Counted from the stretch's first letter, positions 34,127 through 43,730 are shown. The stretch: 64,000 bases of DNA from Hungatella hathewayi (GCA_025149285.1 CP102274.1:2681501-2745500), one strand, 5' to 3'. Numbers and translations: made by a program. The notes: a model not told the origin generated them from the sequence alone.

Positions 34127-35326
34127 ATGGAAGAGAGAAAACTGAGAAGCGGATTTACCACCGGAACATGCGCTGCCTGTGCGGCGAAGGCTGCCGCGGT
34201 CATGCTGCTTAAGCAGGAAGCGGTGGAAAGCGTTCAGGTTATGACGCCTGGAGGGACGAGAGCAGAACTGTATCCGGAGGAAGCGGTGATAACGGAGAAC
34301 TCAGCCGTGTGCGCCGTCAGAAAAGATGCGGGTGATGACCCGGATGTGACGGATAAGGCCCTGATTTATGCTTCTGTAGAGTACATAAAAGACGGCGGTG
34401 CTCCGGAGAACTGTTACCGGAACGACCGCATCTTTTTAACCGGAGGACAGGGGGTCGGAATCGTGACGAAGCCGGGTCTTGCCTGCCCCGTAGGTTTTTA
34501 TGCCATCAATCCGGTCCCCAGGAAGATGATTTTTGATGAGGTGGAGGCGGTGGCGCACCTTGCGGGCTGTGAAGGAGGCCTCCTTGTCAGAATCTGGATT
34601 CCGGAGGGGGAGCGTCTGGCCTTAAGCACCTTTAATCCAAAGCTGGGAATCGAGGGCGGGATCTCCGTGCTGGGAACCAGCGGGATTGTGGAGCCGATGA
34701 GCGAGGCCGCCTTAAAGGCCACCATACAGCTGGAACTCCACATGAAGGCGGTGGAAGGACAGCGGGAAGTGATCTTAACACCCGGTAATTACGGGGAGAA
34801 TTTTTTGAGAGAGACGTTAAAGCTTTCTCTGGCCCAGGGAGTCCAGTGCAGCAATTTCGTTCGGGAATCCGTATTGATGGCGGCGGACGAGGGGATGGAC
34901 GGGCTTCTTTTTGTCGGTCACATCGGAAAACTGATTAAGGTGGCCGGCGGCGTCGGCAATACGCATTCAAAATACGGGGACAGGCGCATGGAAATTATGT
35001 GGGACTGTGCCAGGAGCCATTGCGGAAAACTGTCAGAGCGTGCCAGGAGCCGGTTGAAAGAGCAGGTGCTTGACTCCAACACGACGGAGGAAGCGGTCAG
35101 GCGGCTTAATGAGGCCGGAATGTTAAAACCGGCGATGGAAACTGCGGTGGAGCGTATCAGGCATTACCTGGAAGTGTGGTCCGAAAGACCGGTCCGCGCC
35201 GAGGTGGTGACATTTACAAACGGTTACGGCATCCTTGGAATGACCCGCGGGGCAGAGGCCATGATCGATACGTTCCGCGTCCGGGAGAAAGCAAACGAAA
35301 TACAGAAAGAACAGGAGAAACGATAA
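34127..35326 (+). CDS. cbiD: Cobalt-precorrin-5B C1-methyltransferase CbiD
   Basis: A 399-residue enzyme of the anaerobic cobalamin route that methylates C1 of cobalt-precorrin-5B. 'RSGFTTGTCAACAAKAA' at residues 6-22 is the CbiD N-terminal signature; 'GGQGVGIVTKPGLACPVG' near 107-124 and 'VGHIGKLIKVAGGVGNTHSKYGDRR' (key GHIGK and GNTHS) further on are also conserved. I set the start at ATG 34127 behind GAAAGAGGAAAAGG, not at the upstream in-frame ATG at 34076, which overlaps the promoter. It is the first gene of a nine-gene overlapping operon. Confidence 0.95.
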   Translation: MEERKLRSGFTTGTCAACAAKAAAVMLLKQEAVESVQVMTPGGTRAELYPEEAVITENSAVCAVRKDAGDDPDVTDKALIYASVEYIKDGGAPENCYRNDRIFLTGGQGVGIVTKPGLACPVGFYAINPVPRKMIFDEVEAVAHLAGCEGGLLVRIWIPEGERLALSTFNPKLGIEGGISVLGTSGIVEPMSEAALKATIQLELHMKAVEGQREVILTPGNYGENFLRETLKLSLAQGVQCSNFVRESVLMAADEGMDGLLFVGHIGKLIKVAGGVGNTHSKYGDRRMEIMWDCARSHCGKLSERARSRLKEQVLDSNTTEEAVRRLNEAGMLKPAMETAVERIRHYLEVWSERPVRAEVVTFTNGYGILGMTRGAEAMIDTFRVREKANEIQKEQEKR

Positions 35327-36003
35327 TGTCTGGTATTCTATACGGAATCGGAGTCGGTCCGGGAGATCCGGAATTAATGACCATAAAAGCAGTCAGGCGA
35401 ATACGGGAATGCACAGTGATTGCCATTCCCCACAGATCAAAGGAGCTGTGCACGGCATACCAGATCGCGTGTCAGGCAGTGCCGGAGATGGAGCAAAAGG
35501 AGTGCCTCTATCTTCCCATGCCCATGACAAAGGATAAAAAGGTGTTGGATGAAAGCCACGATCTGGCGGCCGGCGCCGTGATGGAACGGCTGGACAGAGG
35601 AGAGGATGTGGGCTTCATAACACTGGGGGATGTGAGCATCTACTCCACCTGCAGCTATCTGCTGGAACGACTGTGGAACCGGGGGTATGCGACGAGGCTG
35701 GAATGCGGAATCCCTTCATTTTCAGCGGCGGCGGCCAGACTTGGCATACCGCTGGTGTCCGGAGCGGAGGAACTGCACGTGATCCCGGCTACGTATCAGG
35801 TGAAGGATGCGCTGAAGCTTCCGGGCGTCAAGGTGCTGATGAAAACGGGAAAACAGATGAAGACAGTTAAGGAAGAGATTCGTAAATGCGGTGCCAGCGC
35901 CGTCATGGTGGAAAACTGCGGCATGGCCGATGAGCGGGTCTTTGCGTCCTTAGAGGAAATTCCGGATGAGCCGGGATATTATTCGCTGTTGATTGTGAGG
36001 TAG
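35326..36003 (+). CDS. cobI: Precorrin-2/cobalt-factor II C20-methyltransferase
   Basis: A 225-residue SAM-dependent tetrapyrrole methylase (CobI/CbiL). 'GILYGIGVGPGDPELMTIKA' at the N terminus is the family signature, with the GVGPGD loop at residues 8-13; 'GDVSIYSTC' near 98 is the second conserved loop. The ATG overlaps the cbiD stop codon by one base (TAATG), so the upstream extension of the open frame is not used. In the anaerobic pathway the substrate is cobalt-factor II. Confidence 0.94.
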   Translation: MSGILYGIGVGPGDPELMTIKAVRRIRECTVIAIPHRSKELCTAYQIACQAVPEMEQKECLYLPMPMTKDKKVLDESHDLAAGAVMERLDRGEDVGFITLGDVSIYSTCSYLLERLWNRGYATRLECGIPSFSAAAARLGIPLVSGAEELHVIPATYQVKDALKLPGVKVLMKTGKQMKTVKEEIRKCGASAVMVENCGMADERVFASLEEIPDEPGYYSLLIVR

Positions 36004-36005
36004 AG

Positions 36006-36800
36006 ATGGTACATATCGTAGGAGCGGGGCCGGGAGCACCGGACCTCATTACCGTCCGGGGAAAGGAACTGATTTCCCAGGCGGATACAATTATTTACGC
36101 CGGTTCGCTGGTAAATCCGGCGCTGCTGGAGTACAGAAAAGAAGGCTGCCGCGTTCTAAACAGCGCATATATGACGCTTGAGCAGGTAATCGAAGCGATC
36201 CGCGAGACCGAGGCAGAGGGAAAGATGACCGTTCGCCTGCATACGGGGGATCCCTGTATCTATGGGGCAATCCGGGAACAGATGGATGCACTGGAACGTC
36301 TGGGGATTTCCTATGAAGTCTGCCCGGGCGTCAGCTCCTTCTGCGGCGCGGCCGCGGCCTTAAACATGGAATATACGCTTCCGGAGATATCCCAGAGCGT
36401 CGTGATCACCAGGATGGCGGGAAGAACTCCGGTTCCGGAGCGGGAATCCGTCGCTTCTTTTGCGGCGCATGGGGCGACCATGGTTCTCTTCTTAAGCTCA
36501 GGGCTTCTGACAGAGCTGGCGGAAGAACTGATGCGGGGCGGATACGGGGCGGATACCCCGGCGGCCATCGTCTACCGGGCAACGTGGGAGGATGAAAAGA
36601 AGGTTCTGTGCACCGTGGGAACACTGGCGGAACGGGCAGCCGGCGAAAAGATAACGAAGACGGCCCTGATCATTGTGGGAAACGCGGTGAGCCAGAGCGG
36701 ATATGCCCTCTCGAAGCTGTATGATCCGGGATTTTCTACGGAATACAGGCAGGGGAGTGATTCGGTGGGAGCCGAAGGGCAAAAAGAGGATGAGGTATGA
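36006..36800 (+). CDS. cobM: Precorrin-4/cobalt-precorrin-4 C11-methyltransferase
   Basis: A 264-residue tetrapyrrole methylase of the CobM/CbiF type. 'MVHIVGAGPGAPDLITVRG' at the N terminus carries the SAM-binding GAGPGAPD loop, and 'RLHTGDPCIYGAI' near 77-89 the second family signature. It starts two bases after cobI and overlaps cbiG by four bases (ATGA). Length is typical; a short hydrophilic tail of about 20 residues extends beyond the usual end. Confidence 0.94.
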   Translation: MVHIVGAGPGAPDLITVRGKELISQADTIIYAGSLVNPALLEYRKEGCRVLNSAYMTLEQVIEAIRETEAEGKMTVRLHTGDPCIYGAIREQMDALERLGISYEVCPGVSSFCGAAAALNMEYTLPEISQSVVITRMAGRTPVPERESVASFAAHGATMVLFLSSGLLTELAEELMRGGYGADTPAAIVYRATWEDEKKVLCTVGTLAERAAGEKITKTALIIVGNAVSQSGYALSKLYDPGFSTEYRQGSDSVGAEGQKEDEV

Positions 36801-37885
36801 GGCTGTCGCTGATTTGTTTTACAGGAGCAGGGGCACAACTCGGCGCCCGTCTGTTAAAGGAATTAAAGTTCAGCGGTCATGAGTGCCGCGGTTTTGTGCT
36901 GGAGAAGTTTTTAAATCCGTTTCATGAGGCAAACGGTCTGGAACCGTTAAAAACCCCGCTCCGGGAATGGACGGGGGAGCAGTTTACGGCACGGGACGGA
37001 TTGATATTTATCGGAGCTGCAGGGATTGCAGTCAGGGCGATTGCACCGTGGGTGAAGGACAAGAGGACGGATCCTGCCGTTGTGGTGATCGACGATTGCG
37101 GCAGGTACTCCATTTCCCTTCTGTCCGGCCATCTGGGAGGGGCCAACGGTCTGGCGGAAGAGACGGCAAAGATTACAGGGGGCATCCCTGTGATTACCAC
37201 GGCCACGGATCTTCACGGGCGCTTTGCAGTGGATAACTTTGCAAAAGAGCATGGACTCTGGATGTCCGATATGAAGACGGCAAAGGCGGTGTCTGCCGAT
37301 GTTCTGGCCGGTGAGCCGGTGGGCCTGTTCAGCGATTTCCCGGTTATGGGAAGCCTGCCGGAAGGATTTACCCAGAAGGAAAGCTGCAGGAGGAATGTCT
37401 GGATTACGGTGAAGCGTGAGCCGGAGGAGGGCGGTTTCCTGAAGCTGTTTTTGCCGGAAGGCGGGGAAGTGCTGCGGCTGGTTCCGCGGATTGTAATTCT
37501 GGGTATCGGCTGTAAGAAGGGGACGGGGAAAGAGCAGATTGAAGCGGCCGTGGGGGAGGCATTGAGCCGGTGGAACATTGAACCGGAGAGTGCCGCCGCC
37601 GTGGCCACCATCGACATAAAAAAAGAGGAAGCCGGACTCCTTTCCTATGTCCGGGACCATGGCCTCTCCTTTCACACGTACCCGGCCGGACGGCTGCTGC
37701 AGGCGGAGGGAGAATTCTCCCCGTCTTCTTTCGTCAGGGAGATCACAGGCGTGGATAATGTCTGTGAACGGGCCGCAGTAAGCCTGGCGGAGGACTTGGG
37801 CGGAGGCAGACTGATGATGAAAAAACAGGCGGGCGGCGGCGTCACGGTGGCGGCCGCAGTCCGGGATTGGAAGGTGAAGCTGTGA
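36797..37885 (+). CDS. cbiG: Cobalt-precorrin-5A hydrolase CbiG
   Basis: A 362-residue enzyme that opens the delta-lactone ring of cobalt-precorrin-5A and releases acetaldehyde. 'LIFIGAAGIAVRAIAPWVKDKRTDPAVVVIDD' (key GAAGIAVR, KDKRTDPAVV) in the N domain and 'SLLSGHLGGANGLAE' near 111-125 are hallmarks; the C-terminal CbiG_C domain begins near 233 with 'ILGIGCKKGT'. It is coupled on both sides by overlapping start and stop codons. Confidence 0.94.
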   Translation: MRLSLICFTGAGAQLGARLLKELKFSGHECRGFVLEKFLNPFHEANGLEPLKTPLREWTGEQFTARDGLIFIGAAGIAVRAIAPWVKDKRTDPAVVVIDDCGRYSISLLSGHLGGANGLAEETAKITGGIPVITTATDLHGRFAVDNFAKEHGLWMSDMKTAKAVSADVLAGEPVGLFSDFPVMGSLPEGFTQKESCRRNVWITVKREPEEGGFLKLFLPEGGEVLRLVPRIVILGIGCKKGTGKEQIEAAVGEALSRWNIEPESAAAVATIDIKKEEAGLLSYVRDHGLSFHTYPAGRLLQAEGEFSPSSFVREITGVDNVCERAAVSLAEDLGGGRLMMKKQAGGGVTVAAAVRDWKVKL

Positions 37886-38622
37886 ATCAGACAGGAAAAT
37901 TATATGTGGTGGGAATCGGACCGGGTTCCTATGAGCAGATGACGATCAAGGCGGTCCGCGCCCTGGAAGAGAGCCGGGTGGTGGTCGGTTATACGGTGTA
38001 TGCAGATCTGATGCGGGAGCATTTCCCCGGAAAAGAGTGGATCACCACTCCCATGAGACAGGAGACGGAGCGGTGCCGTATGGCCATTGAAAAGGCAAGA
38101 TCCGGCCTGACGGTGGCGCTGATCTGCAGCGGGGATGCCGGCGTATACGGGATGAGCGGCCTCATACTGGAGCTGGTGGGAGAAGAGGATTCTCCGGCTG
38201 TAGAGGTGATTCCGGGCGTGACTGCGGCGTTAAGCGGCGGAGCCCTGCTCGGCGCGCCTCTGGGCCACGATTTCGCCGTGATCAGTTTAAGTGATTTACT
38301 TACGCCGATGGAACTGATTGAAGACAGGCTTTTCCATGCGGCAAAAGCGGATTTTGCGGTGTGTCTCTACAATCCATCCGGCCGGAAGCGGTCGGATTAC
38401 TTAAAGCGTGCGTGCGAAATAATGCTTACTGTCAGGAAACCGGATACGGTCTGCGGGATTGCGAAAAATATCGGCAGGGAGGGAGAGTCCATGGAAGTGA
38501 TGACGCTTTCACAATTAAGAGATACCCCCGCCGACATGTTTACCACCGTGTTCATCGGCAATGAGAAGACAAAGGTGATAAACGGAAAGATGGTGACGCC
38601 GAGAGGGTACCGGAATGTGTAG
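37882..38622 (+). CDS. cobJ: Precorrin-3B/cobalt-factor III C17-methyltransferase
   Basis: A 246-residue methylase of the CobJ/CbiH type that contracts the macrocycle. 'YVVGIGPGSYEQMTIKA' near residues 8-24 and 'CSGDAGVYGMSGL' near 80 are the two SAM-site signatures; 'KADFAVCLYNPSGRKR' (key YNPxxxxR) is specific to this enzyme. The start is GTG 37882 behind AAGGTGA, overlapping the cbiG stop (GTGA), not the earlier in-frame ATG at 37867. It overlaps the next gene by eight bases. Confidence 0.93.
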   Translation: MNQTGKLYVVGIGPGSYEQMTIKAVRALEESRVVVGYTVYADLMREHFPGKEWITTPMRQETERCRMAIEKARSGLTVALICSGDAGVYGMSGLILELVGEEDSPAVEVIPGVTAALSGGALLGAPLGHDFAVISLSDLLTPMELIEDRLFHAAKADFAVCLYNPSGRKRSDYLKRACEIMLTVRKPDTVCGIAKNIGREGESMEVMTLSQLRDTPADMFTTVFIGNEKTKVINGKMVTPRGYRNV

Positions 38623-40108
38623 GATCCTGATCTTCGGAGGCACCACGGAAGGCCGGCTTCTTGCCGAATACTGCATGCAGCAGGAAATCGCCGTCTGTGT
38701 CAGCGTCGTCAGCGGCTACGGGGCGGACTTACTGCCGGAAAGCCGGCTGATTCACGTGGTCTCCGGTCGGATGGAGGAGAAAGAGATGGAAGAATTCATG
38801 AGCCGGGAGTCCATCCGAACCGTCTTTGACGCGACCCATCCGTATGCCGTGGAGGCAACCGGAAATATAAGGGAAGCCTGTAAGCGTTCCGGAGCCTCTT
38901 ACGTGAGGGTGACGAGGGAATCGGCGGCAGAGAATGGCGGAGGCGGCCGTGAAGCATCTGCTTCTCAAACCGTCTATGTGGATTCTGCCTCTGAGGCCGC
39001 TCGCTACTTAAAGGACAGAGAGGGAGGGATTCTTGTGACTACGGGAAGCAGGGAACTCGCCGCTTTTACAGCCATCCCGGGATATGAGGACCGGCTTTTT
39101 GCGCGGGTTCTTCCATCCGCTGCCGTGATCTGTGCCTGTGAGGAACTTGGCATAAAAGGAAAACATGTGATCGCCATGCAGGGGCCGTTTTCCGAGGAAC
39201 TGAACCGTGCCATGATGGAGCAGCTCGGAGTCCGTTACCTGGTAACCAAGGAGGCGGGGACGGCAGGAGGATTTCTGGAAAAATTATCTGCGGCTTCTGC
39301 ACTTTCTGTGACCACGGTTGTGATCGGAAGACCGTCGGAGGATAGAGACGGAGTCTCACTGGAGGAGGCGAAAAAGCTTCTGATGGAAAGCAAGCTTCAG
39401 ACATGCTCTATGGCAGGAAGCGAAAACACTTCTGCCAAACGGAAAATTTCTCTTATGGGAACGGGAATGGGAGGCAGAGGGCAGATGACGCTTGCAGTTG
39501 CAGAAGAACTGAAACGGTGTGACGTTTTATTCGGAGCGAAGCGCATGACGGAAGCAGCTGAAACGCTGGGGGCACCGGCAGACGGAATCCTGCGCATCCC
39601 CATTTACGGGAACCGTGAAATTCTGGAATGGCTTGAGAACCATCCGGAGTATCGGAATGCCGGTGTCCTGTATTCCGGTGACACGGGATTTTACAGCGGT
39701 GCTTCCGGTATGGCAGCCATGCTTTTGCAGGAACCGTATTGCGATATCTATGATTATTGTATTTATCCCGGCATTTCCTCCGTATCGTACCTGTGTGCGA
39801 AAATGGGGCGAAGCTGGGAGCAGGTGAAGCTGATCAGCCTGCACGGGCGGGACTGTGATGTTTCCCTGGAGGTTTCCCAAAATCCGGCCGTATTCACGCT
39901 GCTGGGCGGGGTACATACGGTTAAGGAACTGTGTGAACAGCTTTTAAACCATGGCCTTTCCAATGTGAGAATGACTGTGGGAGAGAGGCTGTCATACTCC
40001 GATGAGAGGATTGTGGCGGGAACGCCGGAGCAGCTGGCAGCCATGGAATGTTCCAGTCTGGCTGTTGTTATGATGGAACGGGATGAAGGGAGAGAAGGGA
40101 CCAGATGA
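38615..40108 (+). CDS. Fused precorrin-6A reductase (CobK/CbiJ) and precorrin-6Y methyltransferase subunit CbiE
   Basis: A 497-residue two-domain protein. Residues 1-250 match CobK/CbiJ: 'ILIFGGTTEGRLLA' at 4-17, 'DATHPYA' near 71 and 'TKEAGTAGGFLEK' near 210. From about 272, 'ISLMGTGMGGRGQMTLAVAEEL' (key GTGMGG) and 'VLYSGDTGFYSGA' near 350 match the CbiE methylase. The two activities are successive steps: reduction of cobalt-precorrin-6A, then methylation at C5 (and C15 by CbiT). The linker is short (about 20 residues). The stop overlaps the next gene (ATGA). Confidence 0.9.
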   Translation: MCRILIFGGTTEGRLLAEYCMQQEIAVCVSVVSGYGADLLPESRLIHVVSGRMEEKEMEEFMSRESIRTVFDATHPYAVEATGNIREACKRSGASYVRVTRESAAENGGGGREASASQTVYVDSASEAARYLKDREGGILVTTGSRELAAFTAIPGYEDRLFARVLPSAAVICACEELGIKGKHVIAMQGPFSEELNRAMMEQLGVRYLVTKEAGTAGGFLEKLSAASALSVTTVVIGRPSEDRDGVSLEEAKKLLMESKLQTCSMAGSENTSAKRKISLMGTGMGGRGQMTLAVAEELKRCDVLFGAKRMTEAAETLGAPADGILRIPIYGNREILEWLENHPEYRNAGVLYSGDTGFYSGASGMAAMLLQEPYCDIYDYCIYPGISSVSYLCAKMGRSWEQVKLISLHGRDCDVSLEVSQNPAVFTLLGGVHTVKELCEQLLNHGLSNVRMTVGERLSYSDERIVAGTPEQLAAMECSSLAVVMMERDEGREGTR

Positions 40109-42132
40109 GAGACGAGTGGTTTATCAGGGGAGAGGTCCCCATGACAAAGAGCGAGGTCCGCGCCGTCTCGGTGGAGAAGCTGGAGCTTTCGGCTGACTCG
40201 GTCCTCTATGATATCGGGGCTGGAACCGGCTCCGTGTCTGTGGAGGCGGCGGCTTTTCTTCCGGAAGGGACGGTTTATGCCATTGAGAAAAAACGGGAGG
40301 CCGTGGAACTGCTGAAAAAAAACAGGGAAAAGTTCCGGGCGGAGCGGATACGGATCATAGAGGGCGCGGCTCCGGAGGCTTTAGAGGGACTGGAGGCGCC
40401 GACTCATGCATTTCTGGGGGGAACCTCCGGTAAAATGGCAGATATCCTTTCTCTGCTTCTGGAGAAGAACCCGGAAGTCCGGGTGGTGGTAAATGCGATT
40501 ACCCTGGAATCTGTTTCGAAGGTCTTAGAATGGACTGCCGGCCGCGGCATAGAGGCTGATATCGTTCTGGTGTCAGTTTCACGGGCGAAGGCGGCTGGAC
40601 GGGTCCATATGATGATGGCTCAGAATCCTGTTTATGTGATTTCCTTTGGAGGCAGACCGGCACAGCTTTGGAATGCGCCGGGGAGAGCAGAAAGAGAGAC
40701 AAAAAATACGGAATATCCCCGTCTTATGCTTGCCGCGCCGAAAAGCGGAAGCGGGAAGACGATGGTGACCTGCGGACTGCTTGCGGCATGGCAGAAAAGG
40801 AAACTGAACTGCCGGGCGTTTAAGTGCGGCCCTGACTACATAGATCCCATGTTTCACAAGTATGTGCTGGGAATCGACGGCGGAAATTTAGATACCTTTT
40901 TTCTGTCTGAGGAAGCGGTGCGAAATCAGTTTAAAGAGCTTGCAGCCGGTGCGGATCTTTCGGTGGTGGAAGGTGTTATGGGGTATTACGACGGAGTTGG
41001 AGGAAACGATACGTGGGCCAGCTCCTACGATACAGCCCGTACCATCGACACACCCGTAGTGCTGATCCTGGACGGCAGGGGAGCGTCACTTTCCCTGGCA
41101 GCGGAGATAAAAGGATTCCTGGAATATAAAAAAGACAGCCGCATACAGGGCGTTATTCTAAACCGGGTATCCCGTGTTATGGCGGAGCGCCTTGTGCCGG
41201 AGATCGAAAAAATGGGAATTGCCGTATATGGGTGTCTGCCGGAATGCGATGCGGCGAAAGTCACCAGCCGCCATCTCGGACTGGTGATTCCGGAGGAGTC
41301 GAAGGCATTGCGGGAGAGCCTCGGCAGACTGGCATGTGAGATTGAGAAGAATGTGGACGTGGAAGGACTTTTCCGGCTGGCATGCGGGGCAGGAACGCTG
41401 CAGGACGACGGTTACAGGGCATCAGGCGGCACCGGGCATGAACCCGATGGCAAAACGGCAGACAGAAAACCAGAGAAGCATGACCGTGTGCCCGCCGGCC
41501 CGGATCGTGTCCGGATCGGCATCGCCAGGGATGAGGCCTTCTGTTTCTATTATCAGGAGAATTTAAAGCTTTTTGAGAGTCTGGGCGCAGAATTTGCAGA
41601 ATTTGATCCCATGAGGGATGAGCATCTTCCACCGGGGATTGCGGGACTGATGTTTGGAGGCGGCTATCCGGAACTCTATGCCGGAGAATTGTCTGCCAAC
41701 CGCCCGATTTTACAGGAAATAAGGAATGCGGCGGCCGGCGGGATGCCGATTCTTGCAGAATGCGGGGGCTTTCTCTATCTTCATGAGGAACTGGAGACGA
41801 AAGAGGGGGAGGTCTTTCCCATGGCGGGAGTCATCTCCGGCCGGGCATATCCAACTGGAAAGCTGTCCAGATTCGGATATATCGAGCTTGTCCCATATGG
41901 GGACACCCCGCTTTTGAAAGAGGGAGAGCGGATCCGCGGCCATGAATTTCACTACTGGGACAGCACGGCATGCGGAACCGATATGAAGGCAGTGAAGCCG
42001 GGGGGAAAGAGAAGCTGGGACTGCATCCATGCAAACGGCGGTTTCCTGGCCGGTTTTCCTCACCTTTATTACCCGTCAAATCCGTCTGCCGCAGAGCGGT
42101 GGCTGGAGCTATGCAGGAAAGGAACTGAGTGA
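40105..42132 (+). CDS. Fused precorrin-6Y C15-methyltransferase/decarboxylase CbiT and cobyrinate a,c-diamide synthase CbiA
   Basis: A 675-residue bifunctional protein. Residues 1-190 are CbiT: 'DEWFIRGEVPMTKSEVRAV' then the SAM loop 'YDIGAGTGSVSVEAA' near 36-50. From about 203 it is CbiA/CobB: Walker A APKSGSGKT near 211-219, 'CGPDYIDPMFH' near 246, 'VVEGVMGYYDG' near 290, and in the glutamine amidotransferase part 'AECGGFLYL' with the catalytic Cys near 553. A hydrophilic insert of about 35 residues (near 440-475) lies between the two halves of CbiA. The two activities are not consecutive in the pathway, so the fusion probably serves co-expression or assembly. Coupled to both neighbours by ATGA overlaps. 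Confidence 0.9.
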   Translation: MRDEWFIRGEVPMTKSEVRAVSVEKLELSADSVLYDIGAGTGSVSVEAAAFLPEGTVYAIEKKREAVELLKKNREKFRAERIRIIEGAAPEALEGLEAPTHAFLGGTSGKMADILSLLLEKNPEVRVVVNAITLESVSKVLEWTAGRGIEADIVLVSVSRAKAAGRVHMMMAQNPVYVISFGGRPAQLWNAPGRAERETKNTEYPRLMLAAPKSGSGKTMVTCGLLAAWQKRKLNCRAFKCGPDYIDPMFHKYVLGIDGGNLDTFFLSEEAVRNQFKELAAGADLSVVEGVMGYYDGVGGNDTWASSYDTARTIDTPVVLILDGRGASLSLAAEIKGFLEYKKDSRIQGVILNRVSRVMAERLVPEIEKMGIAVYGCLPECDAAKVTSRHLGLVIPEESKALRESLGRLACEIEKNVDVEGLFRLACGAGTLQDDGYRASGGTGHEPDGKTADRKPEKHDRVPAGPDRVRIGIARDEAFCFYYQENLKLFESLGAEFAEFDPMRDEHLPPGIAGLMFGGGYPELYAGELSANRPILQEIRNAAAGGMPILAECGGFLYLHEELETKEGEVFPMAGVISGRAYPTGKLSRFGYIELVPYGDTPLLKEGERIRGHEFHYWDSTACGTDMKAVKPGGKRSWDCIHANGGFLAGFPHLYYPSNPSAAERWLELCRKGTE

Positions 42133-43730
42133 TGACAGAAGAATTGAACATACGGCAGGGCGTTTTAAAGGACATTCCGGAACTGGTCCGGTTATACGAG
42201 GAGACGGTAGAACACTTAGAGAGCCATGTCAACTATCCGGGCTGGAAAAAAGGCGTCTATCCGGGAGAGGCTGCGGCCGAAGAGGGCGTAAAAACCGGTA
42301 CACTCTATGTGGCAGAGGCCGGAGGCCGGATCATCGGTTCCATCATTTTAAATGAAAAACAGGAAGCGGCATACAGCGAGGCCTCCTGGAGCGTGGATGC
42401 GGCTCCCGGGGAAGTGATGGTGATCCATACCTTTCTTGTCCATCCGGATTTTCGCAGATCCGGCGCGGGAAAACTGCTGATGGATTTTGCGGAGGTGCAG
42501 GCACTAAAGGAAGGAAAGAAGACGATCCGCCTTGATGTATACGAGAAGAACGAACCTGCAGTCAGGCTCTATGAACGGCAGGGCTACCACTATACTGCAA
42601 CTGTGGATCTTGGACTGGGATCCAGGGGCCTTCCCTGGTTTAAGCTGTATGAGAAAACGGCGGGAGAGTGCTTATACGGCCTGTTATCACGGATTTCTCC
42701 GCTTTCCTCCGAGGCGATGGAGCTTGCCGCACTTACCTGGAGCCATGTGGCGAAGCCGCTGTTCAGTCTGGGGATACTGGAAGAGGATGTGATAAAGATC
42801 GCCGGAATTTCAAGCAGTCCCAGCGTCGATATTGGAAAACGGGCTCTGATCATCATGTGCGGCGACAACGGTATTGTGGAAGAGGGGGTGACCCAGACCG
42901 GTCAGGAAGTCACTGCCGTGGTAACTGAAAATATGACGGATGGAAACAGCAGCGTCTGCCTTATGGCCGAGAGGGCGGGAGTGGATGTGTTTCCGGTGGA
43001 CATCGGAGTCTGCAGAGAGCTGCGTTCCGGTACCAGGAATCCGCTGATACGAAAAAAGCTGGCTTATGGAACAAAGAATTTCCGAAAGGAACCGGCCATG
43101 AGCCGGGAAACGGCGGTCTCGGCCATCGCAGCAGGACTCTGCATGGCCGGGGAACTGAAGGAAAAAGGATACCGCCTGATCGCAACCGGAGAGATGGGGA
43201 TCGGCAATACCACGACGAGCAGCGCCGTGGCAGCCATGCTGCTGGGGCGTGATCCTGCTGAAATGACCGGACGGGGAGCGGGGCTGTCGGATGAGGGCCT
43301 GAGGAAAAAAGTGTCTGTCATCCGGGAAGCCGTGAAACGGTATGAAGCACAATGCCGTGATGCCATCGATGTGATTGCCTGCGTGGGCGGCCTGGATCTC
43401 GCTGGCCTTACCGGCGTCTTTTTAGGGGGTGCCGTGTACCGGATTCCTGTTCTGATCGACGGATTTATCTCGGGAACCGCGGCGCTTGCCGCCGCAAAGC
43501 TGGCGCCATCCGCCTGTGATTATATGCTGGCTACCCATGTTTCGGCGGAACCGGCGGGAAAAATGATTTTAGAGGAACTCGGATTAAAACCGTTTGTAGC
43601 GGCAGGGATGTGCCTGGGAGAGGGAACGGGGGCGGTAGCATCGATCCCGCTTCTCGACATGGCGCTGGAGGTTTATACGAAAATGAGCACATTTCAGGAT
43701 ATCCGGATTGAGGAGTACAAGCAATGGTAA
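42129..43730 (+). CDS. cobT: Fused GNAT acetyltransferase and CobT (nicotinate-nucleotide:DMB phosphoribosyltransferase)
   Basis: A 533-residue protein. Residues 1-172 are a complete GNAT N-acetyltransferase: 'IRQGVLKDIPELVRLYEE' opening, acetyl-CoA loop 'HPDFRRSGAGKLLM' near 106-120, and 'ERQGYHY' near 152. From about 175 to the end it is CobT, which activates the lower base as its alpha-ribotide: 'MCGDNGIVEEGVT', 'GEMGIGNTTTSSA', 'GGLDLAGLTGVFLGGA', 'DGFISGTAALAA', and the catalytic Glu in 'CLGEGTGA' near 497. The reading frame is continuous and no internal ribosome binding site is obvious at the junction. The acetyltransferase substrate is unknown. Confidence 0.9.
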   Translation: MMTEELNIRQGVLKDIPELVRLYEETVEHLESHVNYPGWKKGVYPGEAAAEEGVKTGTLYVAEAGGRIIGSIILNEKQEAAYSEASWSVDAAPGEVMVIHTFLVHPDFRRSGAGKLLMDFAEVQALKEGKKTIRLDVYEKNEPAVRLYERQGYHYTATVDLGLGSRGLPWFKLYEKTAGECLYGLLSRISPLSSEAMELAALTWSHVAKPLFSLGILEEDVIKIAGISSSPSVDIGKRALIIMCGDNGIVEEGVTQTGQEVTAVVTENMTDGNSSVCLMAERAGVDVFPVDIGVCRELRSGTRNPLIRKKLAYGTKNFRKEPAMSRETAVSAIAAGLCMAGELKEKGYRLIATGEMGIGNTTTSSAVAAMLLGRDPAEMTGRGAGLSDEGLRKKVSVIREAVKRYEAQCRDAIDVIACVGGLDLAGLTGVFLGGAVYRIPVLIDGFISGTAALAAAKLAPSACDYMLATHVSAEPAGKMILEELGLKPFVAAGMCLGEGTGAVASIPLLDMALEVYTKMSTFQDIRIEEYKQW

